Assembly: GCA_001897515.1 (NCBI GenBank)
Contig: MKTA01000030.1
Location: 1-64,000, forward strand
Reading direction: 5' to 3'
DNA from: Bacteroidetes bacterium 41-46
GTDB lineage: Bacteria > Bacteroidota > Bacteroidia > Bacteroidales > UBA932
Length of the DNA stretch: 64,000 nucleotides
The translations under genes were made by a program, and so were the position numbers. This document shows positions 35,137 through 45,194 of this stretch, one piece after another. Below the pieces are notes generated by a model, which was given only the letters and a program-made list of their open reading frames with translations, had not been told where the DNA came from and did no database searches. How positions within the stretch are numbered: the stretch's first letter is position 1; each line of letters starts with the position of its first letter.

Positions 35137-37632
35137 TTATTCTTCCTCTGTTTCAACGGGCTTCTCCTCACTCTTATTTACTCGGCAAACAGCTGCAATC
35201 ATGTCACCTTCCCTGAGATTAATCAGTTTAACACCCTGAGTTGCTCTTCCTGCTACTCTAATATTCTCAACTGCAACTCTTATTGTTATACCAGATTTAT
35301 TTATAATCATCAGATCATTTTCATCTGTAACATCCTTAATTGCAATTAAATCGCCAGTTTTATCAGTGATATTAATTGTTTTAACACCTTTTGCACCTCT
35401 GCTTGTGATTCGATAGTCCTGCAAGTCTGATCTCTTACCGTATCCGTTCTCGCTAACAACCAGTATATGCTTCTCTTCGCTCTCGCTGTCAGTAGTATCT
35501 ACACAAATCATACCAATTACCTCATCCTCTTCTGAAATATTGATTCCCCTTACTCCTGAAGCAGTTCTGCCTATTGCTCTTACGTCCTCTTCATTAAACC
35601 TGACACATTTCCCCTCTCTGGCCGCCAATAGTATATCACACTTCCCATTTGTCAGTACAGCTTCAAGCAGCTCATCGTTCTCCCTTATTGTAATGGCATT
35701 AACTCCATTGGTTCTAGGTCTTGAGTAGGCCTCTAGAGAGGTTTTTTTGACAACACCTCTTTTTGTTGCCAGAATAATGAAATTATTATTTATATACTCT
35801 TCATCATTTAGCTTTTTAACATTTATATAGGCCTTTACTTTATCGTCCGGATCAATATTAAGCACATTTTGTATTGCTCTGCCCTTTGAAGCCTTGGATC
35901 CTTCCGGTATCTCATAAACCTTTAACCAGAAGCATCTTCCTTTTTGTGTAAAGAAGAGCATAGTACTGTGCATATTTGCAACATAAATATGCTGAATAAA
36001 GTCTTCATCTCTTGTTGTACTACCTTTAGCTCCTACTCCGCCCCTGTTCTGTATTCTGTACTCAGCCAAAGGAGTGCGTTTAATGTAGCCTAGATGTGAT
36101 ATAGTTATTACAACATCCTCATCTGGATAGAAATCTTCCGGATTGAAGTCCTCTGCAGATGGCTGTATTTCAGTCCTTCTTGAGTCTCCAAACCTGGTCT
36201 TTAGCTCTGTCAACTCATCCTTAATAATCTGCATTTGCAAAGCGACATCAGCAAGGATCTCTTTTAGGTGATTGATTAACTTAATCAACTCGTCGTACTC
36301 GGCCTGTAGCTTTGATCTCTCCAAACCTGTCAACTGCCTTAGCCTCATTTCAACAATTGCTGTTGCCTGTATCTCTGAAAAAGCAAATCTCTCAATAAGT
36401 CTGTTTTTGGCCTCATCTACTGTTTTTGACTCTCTTATAAGCGCAATAATCTCATCTATGTGGTCCAGAGCTCTTAAGAGTGCCTCAAGAATATGAGCTC
36501 GCTTCTCAGCCTGCTCCAGCTCAAACTTCGATCTCCTAACGACTACATCATGTCTATGGCGAACATAGTATTTAATGAGCTGACGAAGGTTGAGCAATCT
36601 TGGACGACCGTCAACCAGCGCAATATTGTTTACTGAAAAGCTTGATTGTAATTGTGTATATTTATATAGGGTATTAAGGACTACATTCGCAACAGCACCT
36701 ATCTTTAGTTTAATAACTATCCTCATCCCTTTGCGGTCGCTTTCGTCATTTATGTATGCTATCCCCTCTACCCTTTTCTCCTCAACCAGTTCCGCAATTT
36801 TTTCAATAAGTTCGCGTTTATTAACCATATATGGTATTTCAGATACTACTATGGTCTCTCTTCCGCTTTCACTAACCTCTATCTCTGTTTTCGCTCTGAC
36901 AACTACCCTGCCTTTACCAGTTTCGTACGCATCTTTTATACCCTGTATTCCAATTATTATTCCACCTGTAGGGAAGTCTGGTCCCTTGACACTCTGTAAC
37001 AACTCTTCTGTTGTAATGTCGTTATTATCTATATAAGCAGTGATAGCATCCACAATCTCTCCCAAATTGTGGGGAGGCATATTTGTTGCCATTCCCACTG
37101 CTATGCCGGATGCTCCGTTTAAAAGCAATAACGGGGCCTTAGCCGGTAATACAGTAGGTTCCTGTAGTGAGTCGTCAAAGTTAAGTTTAAAGTCAACAGT
37201 ATTCTTATCCAAATCTGCCAGTACCTCTTCTGCAATTTTCCTGAATCTCGCCTCGGTATATCTCATTGCGGCTGCAGAATCACCGTCAATGGATCCAAAA
37301 TTTCCCTGTCCATCCACAAGCATATAGCGCATGCTCCACTCTTGAGCCATCCTCACCATTGCCTCGTAAACACTTGAATCTCCGTGGGGATGGAATTTTC
37401 CCAATACCTCTCCCACTATACGGGCCGACTTTTTATATGAAGCACCTGATGTCAATCCTAATTCAGACATACCAAAGAGAACTCTCCTGTGAACCGGTTT
37501 CAAACCATCCCTAACATCCGGCAGCGCACGCGAAACAATCACAGACATAGAGTAATCTATGTATGCGCTTTTCATTTCGTCTTCAATATTGATTTTGATT
37601 ATTCGCTGGTTATTTTCAGACTCTTGTATCAT
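35137..37632 (-). CDS. gyrA: DNA gyrase subunit A
   Basis: 831 residues. The DNA-cleaving tyrosine is Tyr125 in [10 protein letters not shown]. The C-terminal beta-pinwheel has the GyrA-box QNRGGVG that allows negative supercoiling, which marks it as GyrA and not ParC. At the quinolone site the residues equal to E. coli Ser83 and Asp87 are Ser86 and Glu90, so no known resistance change at position 83. The gene is divergent from clpC and ends 40 bases before the TPR gene. Confidence 0.96.
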   Translation of the reverse strand: MIQESENNQRIIKINIEDEMKSAYIDYSMSVIVSRALPDVRDGLKPVHRRVLFGMSELGLTSGASYKKSARIVGEVLGKFHPHGDSSVYEAMVRMAQEWSMRYMLVDGQGNFGSIDGDSAAAMRYTEARFRKIAEEVLADLDKNTVDFKLNFDDSLQEPTVLPAKAPLLLLNGASGIAVGMATNMPPHNLGEIVDAITAYIDNNDITTEELLQSVKGPDFPTGGIIIGIQGIKDAYETGKGRVVVRAKTEIEVSESGRETIVVSEIPYMVNKRELIEKIAELVEEKRVEGIAYINDESDRKGMRIVIKLKIGAVANVVLNTLYKYTQLQSSFSVNNIALVDGRPRLLNLRQLIKYYVRHRHDVVVRRSKFELEQAEKRAHILEALLRALDHIDEIIALIRESKTVDEAKNRLIERFAFSEIQATAIVEMRLRQLTGLERSKLQAEYDELIKLINHLKEILADVALQMQIIKDELTELKTRFGDSRRTEIQPSAEDFNPEDFYPDEDVVITISHLGYIKRTPLAEYRIQNRGGVGAKGSTTRDEDFIQHIYVANMHSTMLFFTQKGRCFWLKVYEIPEGSKASKGRAIQNVLNIDPDDKVKAYINVKKLNDEEYINNNFIILATKRGVVKKTSLEAYSRPRTNGVNAITIRENDELLEAVLTNGKCDILLAAREGKCVRFNEEDVRAIGRTASGVRGINISEEDEVIGMICVDTTDSESEEKHILVVSENGYGKRSDLQDYRITSRGAKGVKTINITDKTGDLIAIKDVTDENDLMIINKSGITIRVAVENIRVAGRATQGVKLINLREGDMIAAVCRVNKSEEKPVETEEE

Positions 37633-37666
37633 TGTAGCTTTATCTTTCCTTGAAAAAAATGAGGTG

Positions 37667-37698
37667 TAAAATTAGGAATAAAAAATAGATTGAACAAA
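37667..37698 (-). promoter_or_regulatory. gyrA promoter
   Basis: The minus strand has TTTG at 37698-37695 and TAATTTTA at 37674-37667, 20 bases apart. The last base of the -7 box deviates from TAnnTTTG. Confidence 0.4.
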
Positions 37699-37732
37699 TT
37701 GAAATTCTATTTGTCTAAAATGAGTAAATTTG
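37699..37732 (+). promoter_or_regulatory. clpC promoter
   Basis: TTG at 37699-37701 and TAAATTTG at 37725-37732, 23 bases apart, at the long end of the allowed spacing. The ATG follows at 37755. Confidence 0.5.
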
Positions 37733-37754
37733 CACATTATTCCACAATTACAAG

Positions 37755-40271
37755 ATGAATCTTATACTATCAAATGAACTAAATGAAATAATCTCATACA
37801 GCAGAGAAGAGGCGATGAGAATGGGAAGCTACACTATAGGGGTGGACCACCTGATACTTGGAATAATAAGGCATCAGGACAACGCTGCTTTTGAAGCCAT
37901 TATGAGTTTCGGCATAAATCATAAATTGCTCAAGTCCAAAATTGAAGAGCAGCTTAAAAGCGGACAGGTTGTTCCTTTTGATCAGGCTGAAAAGTTAAAT
38001 TTATCTAAAGGAGCAGAGAGTGCTTTAAAGATAATGTACCTTGAAGCAAGATCATTAAAAGAGTCAAAACCAGGACCTCTACATCTCTTCTTGGCTCTTC
38101 TAAGGAGTGAAGAGGGGGTTGGAATGGCCATCTTAAGAGAGCATAATATGACCTATGACAGAGTTAAAGGAGTTATAAAAGGTGGCGAAGCAGGCAAACC
38201 TGTCTCCGGTACTCAATATGAGGATTCTTTCAATATCGGCCAGGAGGGAGATGGCGACGCCAGGTCAAAAGCTTTTAAATCTCCTAAGACTCAAAGCGAT
38301 ACTCCGGTTCTTGACAGTTTCGGATTTGACCTGACAGCGGCAGCAATAGATGGCAAGCTAGACCCTGTAGTTGGAAGAGACCGAGAAATTGAACGGCTGG
38401 CACAAATATTAGGTAGAAGGAAAAAAAATAATCCTGTTCTGATAGGTGAACCGGGAGTTGGTAAATCCGCCATAGCTGAAGGGCTTGCTCTAAGAATTGC
38501 GCAGAAAAATGTTTCAAGAGCACTTCTTAACAAGAGAATTATAACATTGGATATAGGCTCAATAGTGGCCGGGACTAAGTATAGAGGACAGTTTGAAGAG
38601 AGAATGAAATCAATTCTTAATGAGATTACAAAAAACCCTGATTTAATTCTCTTTATTGATGAGCTGCACACACTTGTAGGTGCGGGCGGAGCATCGGGTT
38701 CACTTGACGCAGCGAATATGCTAAAACCAGCTCTTGCAAGGGGTGAGATCCAATGCATAGGTGCTACTACACTAGATGAGTACAGAGAGTTCATAGAAAA
38801 AGATGGTGCACTTGAAAGACGTTTTCAGAAAATAATGGTCGATCCTACTGATTTTGAAGAGACTCACATAATCCTGCAAAATATTAAGGAGAAGTATGAA
38901 AAGCACCATAATGTTAAGTACACAGATGAGGCTCTTGTAGCATGCATACGACTATCTCAAAGGTACATTACTGACAGATGCCTTCCTGACAAAGCAATTG
39001 ACGCTTTAGACGAGGCAGGGTCAAGAGTTCACCTTATGCACCTCAAAGTTCCTGATTTCATAACTCAGATAGAGAAAGAGATTGAACCAATCAGAGTTGA
39101 GAAGAGGCTGGCTGTAAGTCAGAGTCAGTATGAGAAAGCTGCTCAGTTAAGAGATATAGAGAAACAAAAAATAGAGGAGTTGGAGATAGCTCAAAATAAA
39201 TGGAAAGAGGAACAAAATCTTCATCCTCAAATTGTTGACGAAAACGATGTTGCACAGGTTCTATCCATGATAACCAGTGTTCCTATTCATAAACTGGCAG
39301 AAAAAGAGGGAGATAAGCTTGCCAGAATGGGTGAAAATCTTAAAAGAAGGATTATTGGCCAGGACGAGGCGGTTGACAAGATTGTAAGAGCAATTCAAAG
39401 AAACAGAGCAGGTTTAAAAGACCCAAACAAACCTATTGGTAGCTTCCTGTTTTTGGGACCTACCGGGGTTGGAAAAACACAACTAGCAAAAATTTTAACA
39501 GAGTACCTGTTTGATTCTGTTGATAATCTTATAAGAATAGACATGAGTGAGTATATGGAGAAGTTTGCGGTTAGCAGACTTATTGGAGCTCCTCCGGGCT
39601 ATGTAGGTTATGAGGAGGGTGGACAGCTAAGTGAGAAGGTGAGAAGAAGGCCATACTCTGTTGTTCTTCTTGATGAAATAGAGAAGGCTCATCCAGATAT
39701 TTTCAACTTGCTTTTACAGGTTATGGACGAGGGCAGACTGACTGACAGCAATGGACGTCATATTGATTTCAGGAATACCTTAATGATTCTGACTTCAAAT
39801 ATCGGTAGCAGAGAGGTTAAGGATTTTGGTGCAGGATTGGGCTTTTCCAATGCAACCAAACGAAATGTTAACGACAATACTAAAAACATCATTGAGAAAG
39901 CACTTAAGAAGACCTTTTCACCTGAGTTTCTCAATAGGCTGGACGAGCAGATTCTTTTCAATACCCTTGGCAGAGAGGATCTATGTAAAATTATTGATAT
40001 TGAGCTGAATGATCTTCTTAAAAGGATTGAGTTGGCCGGATTCTCTTTAACCATTACTGAAGAGGCAAAGCAGTTTGTTGCAGAAGAGGGGTATGATCCT
40101 CAGTTTGGAGCAAGACCACTCAAGCGAGCCATACAAAGAAACATTGAAGATCTCGTTGCTGAGGCAATTATTAGCGGAAAATTCAAAACTGGTGATAATT
40201 TGCTTATTGATATTTCCAAAGAGTTGTCAGACAATACTCTTAAGAAACTTCAGGTTACCCTTAGTTCTTAA
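37755..40271 (+). CDS. clpC: ClpC-type AAA+ chaperone/unfoldase
   Basis: 838 residues. Order: two Clp-N repeats (1-145), AAA+ domain 1 with Walker A GEPGVGKS (231-238), a UVR/middle segment (SQYEKAAQLRDIE, about 455-470), AAA+ domain 2 with GPTGVGKT (about 570) and a C-terminal D2-small domain. It feeds unfolded proteins to ClpP; the UVR-containing middle is that of ClpC and not ClpB. No CtsR-like repressor site was looked for with success. The last 45 bases overlap the convergent gene at 40227. Confidence 0.94.
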   Translation: MNLILSNELNEIISYSREEAMRMGSYTIGVDHLILGIIRHQDNAAFEAIMSFGINHKLLKSKIEEQLKSGQVVPFDQAEKLNLSKGAESALKIMYLEARSLKESKPGPLHLFLALLRSEEGVGMAILREHNMTYDRVKGVIKGGEAGKPVSGTQYEDSFNIGQEGDGDARSKAFKSPKTQSDTPVLDSFGFDLTAAAIDGKLDPVVGRDREIERLAQILGRRKKNNPVLIGEPGVGKSAIAEGLALRIAQKNVSRALLNKRIITLDIGSIVAGTKYRGQFEERMKSILNEITKNPDLILFIDELHTLVGAGGASGSLDAANMLKPALARGEIQCIGATTLDEYREFIEKDGALERRFQKIMVDPTDFEETHIILQNIKEKYEKHHNVKYTDEALVACIRLSQRYITDRCLPDKAIDALDEAGSRVHLMHLKVPDFITQIEKEIEPIRVEKRLAVSQSQYEKAAQLRDIEKQKIEELEIAQNKWKEEQNLHPQIVDENDVAQVLSMITSVPIHKLAEKEGDKLARMGENLKRRIIGQDEAVDKIVRAIQRNRAGLKDPNKPIGSFLFLGPTGVGKTQLAKILTEYLFDSVDNLIRIDMSEYMEKFAVSRLIGAPPGYVGYEEGGQLSEKVRRRPYSVVLLDEIEKAHPDIFNLLLQVMDEGRLTDSNGRHIDFRNTLMILTSNIGSREVKDFGAGLGFSNATKRNVNDNTKNIIEKALKKTFSPEFLNRLDEQILFNTLGREDLCKIIDIELNDLLKRIELAGFSLTITEEAKQFVAEEGYDPQFGARPLKRAIQRNIEDLVAEAIISGKFKTGDNLLIDISKELSDNTLKKLQVTLSS

Positions 40272-41015
40272 AGTGTAGAATTTTTTTTGAATATTATCCG
40301 GAGTTAGGTCTAATCCCTCTCTCCGGATTTTTTTAATGCTTAATCTCTCAAAAGTGCTCTTGTCAATATAGAAAGTTTGCTCCCCTGTCTCAGAGTGTTT
40401 TTTGAATCCAAGTGCAATGTATGAATCTCCTCTAGACCATTCGGCATCGCAATATGTCATGACTTCTTGTGGGGATACATCCTTTACAAACTTATTAAGC
40501 AACTTACTCATACCTCCAGCCACTCTCACTCCAATGGCGGTAGTATGCCTTATCCACTCATATGACTTTACATTAGCCTCACCCCTATCCATTACTCTGG
40601 GTGAGGAGAATGAAGAGACTGCCAAGATTCTGTTTTTAGCTTTGTCAATAAGTGCATAGTTGTATTTTGCACCAACTCCGCCTAAAAGATGGTTTTGGTT
40701 ATGAAAACTTCTGGCTATTGAGGTATTGATTTTCTCTACTATACAATTTCTTGCATAAAAGGATTCATAAATGCCGGAAGAGACTTTTATATGACTCTCT
40801 ACTATCTCTCTTTTCTTTATCCATTGGTCTTGATGGAGAATGAAGGTTTCAATGTGGGTTTTTAAATGATGGTTTAGAATTGCATACTCATCAAACGGAA
40901 TCAGACAAACATTTATAGAACCATTATTGATAGAGAAACATTTGTTTTGCTCAATGTAACTCAAATTTTCTCTGTCTAGGAAACTCCTGAATTCTAAAGT
41001 AAAAAGCGGTTGCAT
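40227..41015 (-). CDS. Conserved protein with GNAT-like domain resembling Mom/homing-endonuclease partners
   Basis: 262 residues. The stretch LLGGVGAKYNYALIDKAKNRILAV, then VRVAGGMSKLLNKFVKDV and the YCDAEWSRGDSYIALGF segment resemble the acetyltransferase-like domain attached to phage intron and homing endonucleases (GGASKLF..SYCD.RWSNG..Y..LGF). I know of no proven function. The ATG at 41015 is used: a -7 box (TAACTTTG) sits between it and any longer start, and the long form would run through the tRNA-Lys promoter. It overlaps clpC by 45 bases at its 3' end. Confidence 0.65.
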   Translation of the reverse strand: MQPLFTLEFRSFLDRENLSYIEQNKCFSINNGSINVCLIPFDEYAILNHHLKTHIETFILHQDQWIKKREIVESHIKVSSGIYESFYARNCIVEKINTSIARSFHNQNHLLGGVGAKYNYALIDKAKNRILAVSSFSSPRVMDRGEANVKSYEWIRHTTAIGVRVAGGMSKLLNKFVKDVSPQEVMTYCDAEWSRGDSYIALGFKKHSETGEQTFYIDKSTFERLSIKKIRREGLDLTPDNIQKKFYTLRTKGNLKFLKSIV

Positions 41016-41021
41016 ACATTG

Positions 41022-41029
41022 CAAAGTTA
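41022..41029 (-). promoter_or_regulatory. -7 box for the GNAT-like gene
   Basis: The minus strand reads TAACTTTG, only 7 bases before the ATG at 41015, so the message would be nearly leaderless. No -33 TTG at the right distance. Confidence 0.45.
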
Positions 41030-41058
41030 AGGGTTTCCATAAATATTTGTAAAAGAAA

Positions 41059-41090
41059 TTTGGAAATATAGTTCTGTTGCCATATCTTTG
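41059..41090 (+). promoter_or_regulatory. tRNA-Lys(UUU) promoter
   Basis: TTTG at 41059-41062 and TATCTTTG at 41083-41090, 20 bases apart: both elements perfect. The mature tRNA begins 17 bases after the -7 box. Confidence 0.7.
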
Positions 41091-41106
41091 CACTCCCAAA
41101 ACGGAA

Positions 41107-41179
41107 GATTCAGTAGCTCAGCAGGTAGAGCACAACACTTTTAATGTTGGGGTCCTGGGTTCGAGCCCCAGCTGGATCA
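41107..41179 (+). tRNA. tRNA-Lys, anticodon UUU
   Basis: A 73-base cloverleaf. The acceptor stem GATTCAG pairs with CTGGATC (one G-T), the anticodon stem CAACA/TGTTG holds loop CTTTTAA with anticodon TTT, and the T arm carries GGTTCGAGCC. Discriminator base A; CCA is not encoded. It has its own promoter and terminator. Confidence 0.96.
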
Positions 41180-41221
41180 CAAAAACAGAAGCCAAGCAAG
41201 AGCTTGGCTTCTGTTTTTGTG
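41178..41221 (+). terminator. Very long perfect terminator stem after tRNA-Lys(UUU)
   Basis: 20-bp perfect stem (41178-41197 with 41202-41221) closed by an AAGA loop, with TTTTT inside the 3' arm. Its first bases overlap the tRNA end. Confidence 0.85.
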
Positions 41222-41251
41222 TGGGTACGTTAAAAGACCCCAGAAATTGTT

Positions 41252-41259
41252 TAAATTTG
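41252..41259 (+). promoter_or_regulatory. -7 box for the WG-repeat lipoprotein
   Basis: TAAATTTG matches TAnnTTTG, 20 bases before the ATG at 41280. No -33 TTG at the right distance. Confidence 0.4.
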
Positions 41260-41279
41260 GTCAAATAAACTCTTTGGCT

Positions 41280-42902
41280 ATGAAAAATATTATCAAATGG
41301 GTTATTCTGACATCAATTGTTCAGATTTTATTCTACTCCTGCTCCTCTTCAAATAATAGAATTATTACACATCTTCCTTTCAGATTGACTGACAAGGGCA
41401 ACTGGGGCATTATATCCACAGACGGGAAAATTGCCATCTCCGGGGAGTATGTCACCCCCCCCTATGCAGCAACCGAGGGAATTTACATTATTAGAAGAGA
41501 TGACGGCATGTTTGAATTTTACAAAGCTGCTCAAGTACCTGCAAGAATTGGTGGACAGTATTTGAAAGTGGCGGCATTCAGCGAGTCGCTTGCTCCTGTA
41601 ATGGAGAGAGAAGATGTAATCTCTGTAATAAACACCTCTGGCGAGACGATTTTTACTCTGGATCAAACCAATGGAAAGAGGATTGTCTCATGCGAATGTT
41701 TTTCAGAAGGGTTTGCACTAATAGAGGATGAGGATGGACTAAAGGGATTTGTCAATAAAAAGGGAGAGATAGTCATCAAGCCTCAATATAATGAAGCATA
41801 TTCTTTTAAAAACGGTTATGCAGTAGTTAAAAGCGGAGAGGGTGAGAAGAGTTACTGGCAAATTATCAATAAGAAAGGTAGAGTTATTCTGGATATGGGC
41901 CCTGAAACCATAAAAACATCAGGTTATGTTTCATCGGGTTTATTGGGGTACACAAAATCTCCAGATCTTAACACTTGGGGTTTTGTAAGCATTAAAGGAG
42001 AAAACATCGTTGAGCCTTCAAAAGATTACATTAGTGTCTCAGAGGTCAATAATTCAAAATTCATTTTTAGTAATGGCGAGAAATATGGTGTATCGGAAAT
42101 TTCTGGGAAAAGAGTAATTCCCGCTGAATATGACAACATTGAGACCTCAGGAGAGAGAAACTTCATTGTAAAAAAGGGAGATAACTTCTTTATAATTGAT
42201 CTTAATAATAAAGAGACTGTAAATGTTGATTTTACAGACCACACTGGCAATTTAAACGGCTTTATTTATGCAAAAGTAAGAGACAAATACCTGTTGACAG
42301 ACTCCAAAGGGAAAAGGGTTGGTGATGGAGAGTACTCTGAGGTGATGCTAAATATGCCTCCCTCTTTCGTATCTATTGAACTTCTTAATTTTAGAAAAAC
42401 AGTCATAGAATTGTTTCAAACAATTGCTCCAGGAAAATTATGGCGATTAACTATAGGTGACTCAGCTCAGGATGTCGCTTTGTTACTTGGCTCCGGTTCG
42501 CCTGAGAGGCTCAGAGCCACAAGAACTCTTACTACAAGACGGGTTGCAAATGATATTGAGGCAAACTTATCTTTAGGGTTCAGCTCTGAATTGGGCATAG
42601 CCATTACAGAAAGAGAGATGCTGAGAGATATGTGGGGAAGAGCATATTGGGATAATGTAATAAAAGGTTATACTTTTAATGAGGCATCATATCTGCAGGA
42701 AATCTCTGTCAACGTTAAACTTCTTGGCAACATGAAAGGCAAAGAGAGAGAGTTTGCAGAGGCTGTTGCAGAGGAGGCAAAGAGGGGTGGTTTCACGCAA
42801 AGCGAAAAAGAAGAAGGATCAATAAAATTAAATACTGCTATGGGGCGGACTATAAGTATTGGTTACATAAGGGAGTCCGGTCTGAGTATCTCTTTAAGAT
42901 AG
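41280..42902 (+). CDS. WG-repeat lipoprotein with unknown C-terminal domain
   Basis: 540 residues. The signal ends LFYSC with Cys21 as the lipid-bearing residue. From about 35 to 330 there are WG (KWG) repeats: GNWGIIS, LKGFVNKKGEIVIKPQY, TWGFVSIKGENIVEP, KYGVSEISGKRVIPAEY. The last 180 residues have no repeat and I do not recognise them. WG proteins are surface or periplasmic beta-propeller-like proteins of unknown role. The ATG at 41280 is the one that begins the lipoprotein signal; an earlier in-frame start at 41217 lies inside the tRNA terminator. Confidence 0.78.
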   Translation: MKNIIKWVILTSIVQILFYSCSSSNNRIITHLPFRLTDKGNWGIISTDGKIAISGEYVTPPYAATEGIYIIRRDDGMFEFYKAAQVPARIGGQYLKVAAFSESLAPVMEREDVISVINTSGETIFTLDQTNGKRIVSCECFSEGFALIEDEDGLKGFVNKKGEIVIKPQYNEAYSFKNGYAVVKSGEGEKSYWQIINKKGRVILDMGPETIKTSGYVSSGLLGYTKSPDLNTWGFVSIKGENIVEPSKDYISVSEVNNSKFIFSNGEKYGVSEISGKRVIPAEYDNIETSGERNFIVKKGDNFFIIDLNNKETVNVDFTDHTGNLNGFIYAKVRDKYLLTDSKGKRVGDGEYSEVMLNMPPSFVSIELLNFRKTVIELFQTIAPGKLWRLTIGDSAQDVALLLGSGSPERLRATRTLTTRRVANDIEANLSLGFSSELGIAITEREMLRDMWGRAYWDNVIKGYTFNEASYLQEISVNVKLLGNMKGKEREFAEAVAEEAKRGGFTQSEKEEGSIKLNTAMGRTISIGYIRESGLSISLR

Positions 42903-42905
42903 CAG

Positions 42906-44573
42906 TCAGGCAAACATTATAATAAGCTGAGCAAATAAAACCCTTAAAAACATCGTTAAGGGATATACAGTTGCATATGCAATAGCCGGAATATCATTCC
43001 CTGCAGTTTTTCCAGAAAAGGCCAAAGCCGGTGGGTCTGTCGTGCTTCCTGCAATAAGACCCATCATTGAAAAGAAATTAAGATTAAAAAATCTCCTGGA
43101 TGCTATCCCTGTAATCATTAGGGGTATTACCGTTATTAGCAGTGCATACCCCATCCAAACCAACCCGTCTCCGTTGAGAATTGTTTTCACAAAACCCTCT
43201 CCTGCTTCCAGACCAACACATGCAAGAAAGAGGGAAATCCCAACCTCTCTAAGCATTAAATTTGCACTCATTGTTGTGTAAGTAACTAGTTTAAACTTAT
43301 GTCCAAACCTGCTTAATAAAATTGCAACAATAAGCGGTCCTCCTGCTAAACCTAGTTTAACAGGCTGTGGTATTCCCGGCATCGTAATTGGGATACTCCC
43401 TATTAATATACCAATGGCAATTCCAAGAAAGATAGCTATGAGATTTGGCTCGTTAAGCCTCCTTATTGAATTACCAAGTACATCGGCAGAGGCATCAACT
43501 GCATCCGCTGCTCCGACTACGGTCAGCCTATCACCTATCTGTATTTTTAAGTCTGCTCTAGGCACAAGGTCAACACCGGCCCTGTTAATTCTTGTAACAA
43601 TTATTCCGAATGCCTTTCCAAGTTTTAGACTAGCTAAACTTCTTCCGTTAATCTCCTCTTTTGTCACCAATATACGTCTTGGAGAGACATTAAAATCAAA
43701 TGTTTGCCACTGATCTTCAGCTAAGCCGGACTCTCCTCCAAATATAGCCTCTACTCTCTGTTTGTCTGACTTTCTAAGAATAACCAGTACATCTCCATCG
43801 CTCTCAAGCAAAGTATCGGCAGAGGCTATGGATATTTTTCCGTTATTATCTCTATATCTTGAAATAACATATGGGCAATCTGAATATTTTTTAAGCTCCT
43901 TTATGCTTTTACCGATAATGGCCGGGTTCAAAATTTTGAATGATCTCTTTATGGTCTCTTCTGGATTATCTCCCTCATTTTTTTTGAAATTTTGATACTC
44001 TGTTATATTATCTACCTTAAACAAGAATTTCAATAAAATAATTGAGAAAATTATTCCCATCACTCCTGCAGGGTATGCAACTGCATAGCCTGTCGCGATT
44101 GAAGAGTCTGAAACACCATATAGATCAAGATATGTCTGTTGTGCAGCTCCAAGTCCAGGTGTGTTTGTAATTGCACCAGACATGATTCCAGCCATAGTCT
44201 GCATTGGAATACCTGAAATAAAATGAATTACGATAGTTGTAATTACGCCGAATATAACAATTGTTGCGGCAAGCAGATTCAGTCTTACTCCTCCTTTTCT
44301 AAACGAAGAGAAGAAACCAGGCCCGACCTGGAGACCAATAGAATATACAAAGAGAATTAATCCAAACTCCTTAACAAAGTGTAATGTCTCACCAGATGGC
44401 TTTAGTCCAAAATTTGATAAAAGTATTCCGGAAAAGATAATCCATGTTATACCTAAAGATACTCCCTTAATTTTTATCCTGGACAGGAGAATCCCTAGTG
44501 ATATGACAAGGGAAAGTACAATAACGGTTTGTGCAATTCCTTCATAAAAAAGAAGTTTTATAATCCACTCCAT
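42906..44573 (-). CDS. AspT/YidE-type transporter with two TrkA-C domains
   Basis: 555 residues of the aspartate:alanine exchanger (AAE) family. Two membrane halves of about five helices each, seen as [25 protein letters not shown] near the start and its counterpart [17 protein letters not shown], enclose a cytoplasmic part (about 205-375) with two RCK-C/TrkA-C domains. Members exchange amino acids or move other anions; the substrate here is unknown. It faces the WG lipoprotein gene tail to tail (3-base gap) and shares a symmetric promoter region with mscL. Confidence 0.87.
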   Translation of the reverse strand: MEWIIKLLFYEGIAQTVIVLSLVISLGILLSRIKIKGVSLGITWIIFSGILLSNFGLKPSGETLHFVKEFGLILFVYSIGLQVGPGFFSSFRKGGVRLNLLAATIVIFGVITTIVIHFISGIPMQTMAGIMSGAITNTPGLGAAQQTYLDLYGVSDSSIATGYAVAYPAGVMGIIFSIILLKFLFKVDNITEYQNFKKNEGDNPEETIKRSFKILNPAIIGKSIKELKKYSDCPYVISRYRDNNGKISIASADTLLESDGDVLVILRKSDKQRVEAIFGGESGLAEDQWQTFDFNVSPRRILVTKEEINGRSLASLKLGKAFGIIVTRINRAGVDLVPRADLKIQIGDRLTVVGAADAVDASADVLGNSIRRLNEPNLIAIFLGIAIGILIGSIPITMPGIPQPVKLGLAGGPLIVAILLSRFGHKFKLVTYTTMSANLMLREVGISLFLACVGLEAGEGFVKTILNGDGLVWMGYALLITVIPLMITGIASRRFFNLNFFSMMGLIAGSTTDPPALAFSGKTAGNDIPAIAYATVYPLTMFLRVLFAQLIIMFA

Positions 44574-44586
44574 ACCAATATTTTTT

Positions 44587-44615
44587 CAAAAATAGGATTA
44601 AATATCCTATATTTG
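44587..44615. promoter_or_regulatory. Symmetric divergent promoter for the AspT-type transporter and mscL
   Basis: The minus strand reads TATTTTTG at 44594-44587 and the plus strand TATATTTG at 44608-44615. Between and including their edges lies the perfect palindrome AGGAT-TAAAT-ATCCT (44594-44608). The whole 29 bases form an imperfect inverted repeat, so the two promoters mirror each other and would exclude one another. Confidence 0.55.
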
Positions 44616-44641
44616 AAAACAACTTGCTAAAATTTAGACTT

Positions 44642-45067
44642 ATGAAAATGCTTAATGAATTTAAACAGTTTGCAATGCGCGGTAATGTGGTTGATATGGC
44701 TGTGGGTATCATTATCGGCGGAGCCTTCGGTAAAATTGTATCATCAATAGTATCAGATGTAATCATGCCTCCAATAGGCCTTCTTGTAGGAGGTGTAAAT
44801 TTTACTGACCTTAAACTCACAATCAAGGATCAGGTGGTTGAGGCGGGAGAGGTTATTTCTCAGGCTGTAACTATTAATTACGGGAACTTTATACAGGTTA
44901 CATTTGATTTTATCATTATTGCATTTGCAATTTTTATGATGATTAAATTCATGAACAATCTATCTCGCAAGAAAGAGAGTGAACCGTCAACTCCGGCTAC
45001 TCCTCCCCCTCCTCCGGAAGATATTCAATTATTGAAAGAGATAAGAGACTTGCTGAAAAAAGATTAA
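44642..45067 (+). CDS. mscL: Large-conductance mechanosensitive channel
   Basis: 141 residues. N-terminal amphipathic helix [11 protein letters not shown], first helix [18 protein letters not shown], periplasmic loop and second helix near 90-110, then a proline-rich link and a charged C-terminal helix. It opens under membrane tension to release solutes on osmotic downshift. The start at 44642 follows the -7 box by 26 bases; an in-frame TTG at 44624 is less likely, and an ATG two codons later (44648) is an equal alternative. Confidence 0.93.
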   Translation: MKMLNEFKQFAMRGNVVDMAVGIIIGGAFGKIVSSIVSDVIMPPIGLLVGGVNFTDLKLTIKDQVVEAGEVISQAVTINYGNFIQVTFDFIIIAFAIFMMIKFMNNLSRKKESEPSTPATPPPPPEDIQLLKEIRDLLKKD

Positions 45068-45095
45068 TTTTTATTCAATTAGAAGAGGTTTTTTC

Positions 45096-45103
45096 TACCT
45101 TTG
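45096..45103 (+). promoter_or_regulatory. -7 box for tRNA-Lys(CUU)
   Basis: TACCTTTG matches TAnnTTTG, 17 bases before the tRNA, the same distance as in the other tRNA-Lys gene. No TTG at the -33 distance. Confidence 0.5.
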
Positions 45104-45120
45104 CAACAGAATTATTCAAT

Positions 45121-45193
45121 GGTTCTGTAGCTCAGTTGGTAGAGCACGACACTCTTAATGTTGGGGTCGTGGGTTCGATCCCCACCGGGACCA
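45121..45193 (+). tRNA. tRNA-Lys, anticodon CUU
   Basis: A 73-base cloverleaf: acceptor GGTTCTG with CGGGACC (two G-T pairs), anticodon stem CGACA/TGTTG with loop CTCTTAA, anticodon CTT, and T arm with GGTTCGATCC. Discriminator A; CCA is not encoded. Shares much of its body with the UUU gene 4 kb away. Confidence 0.96.
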
Positions 45194-45194
45194 C

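Noticed and set aside
36590-37036. Plus-strand frame of 148 codons inside gyrA
   Set aside because: Antisense shadow of a strongly conserved gene; composition is serine- and isoleucine-rich without any domain.
41217-41279. Longer N-terminus for the WG-repeat protein
   Set aside because: It would start within the tRNA terminator hairpin and would hide the lipoprotein signal.
41107-45193. Genomic island bounded by the two tRNA-Lys genes
   Set aside because: The genes between them (WG lipoprotein, transporter, mscL) include no integrase, and no tRNA 3'-end repeat beyond the normal tRNA similarity was seen.
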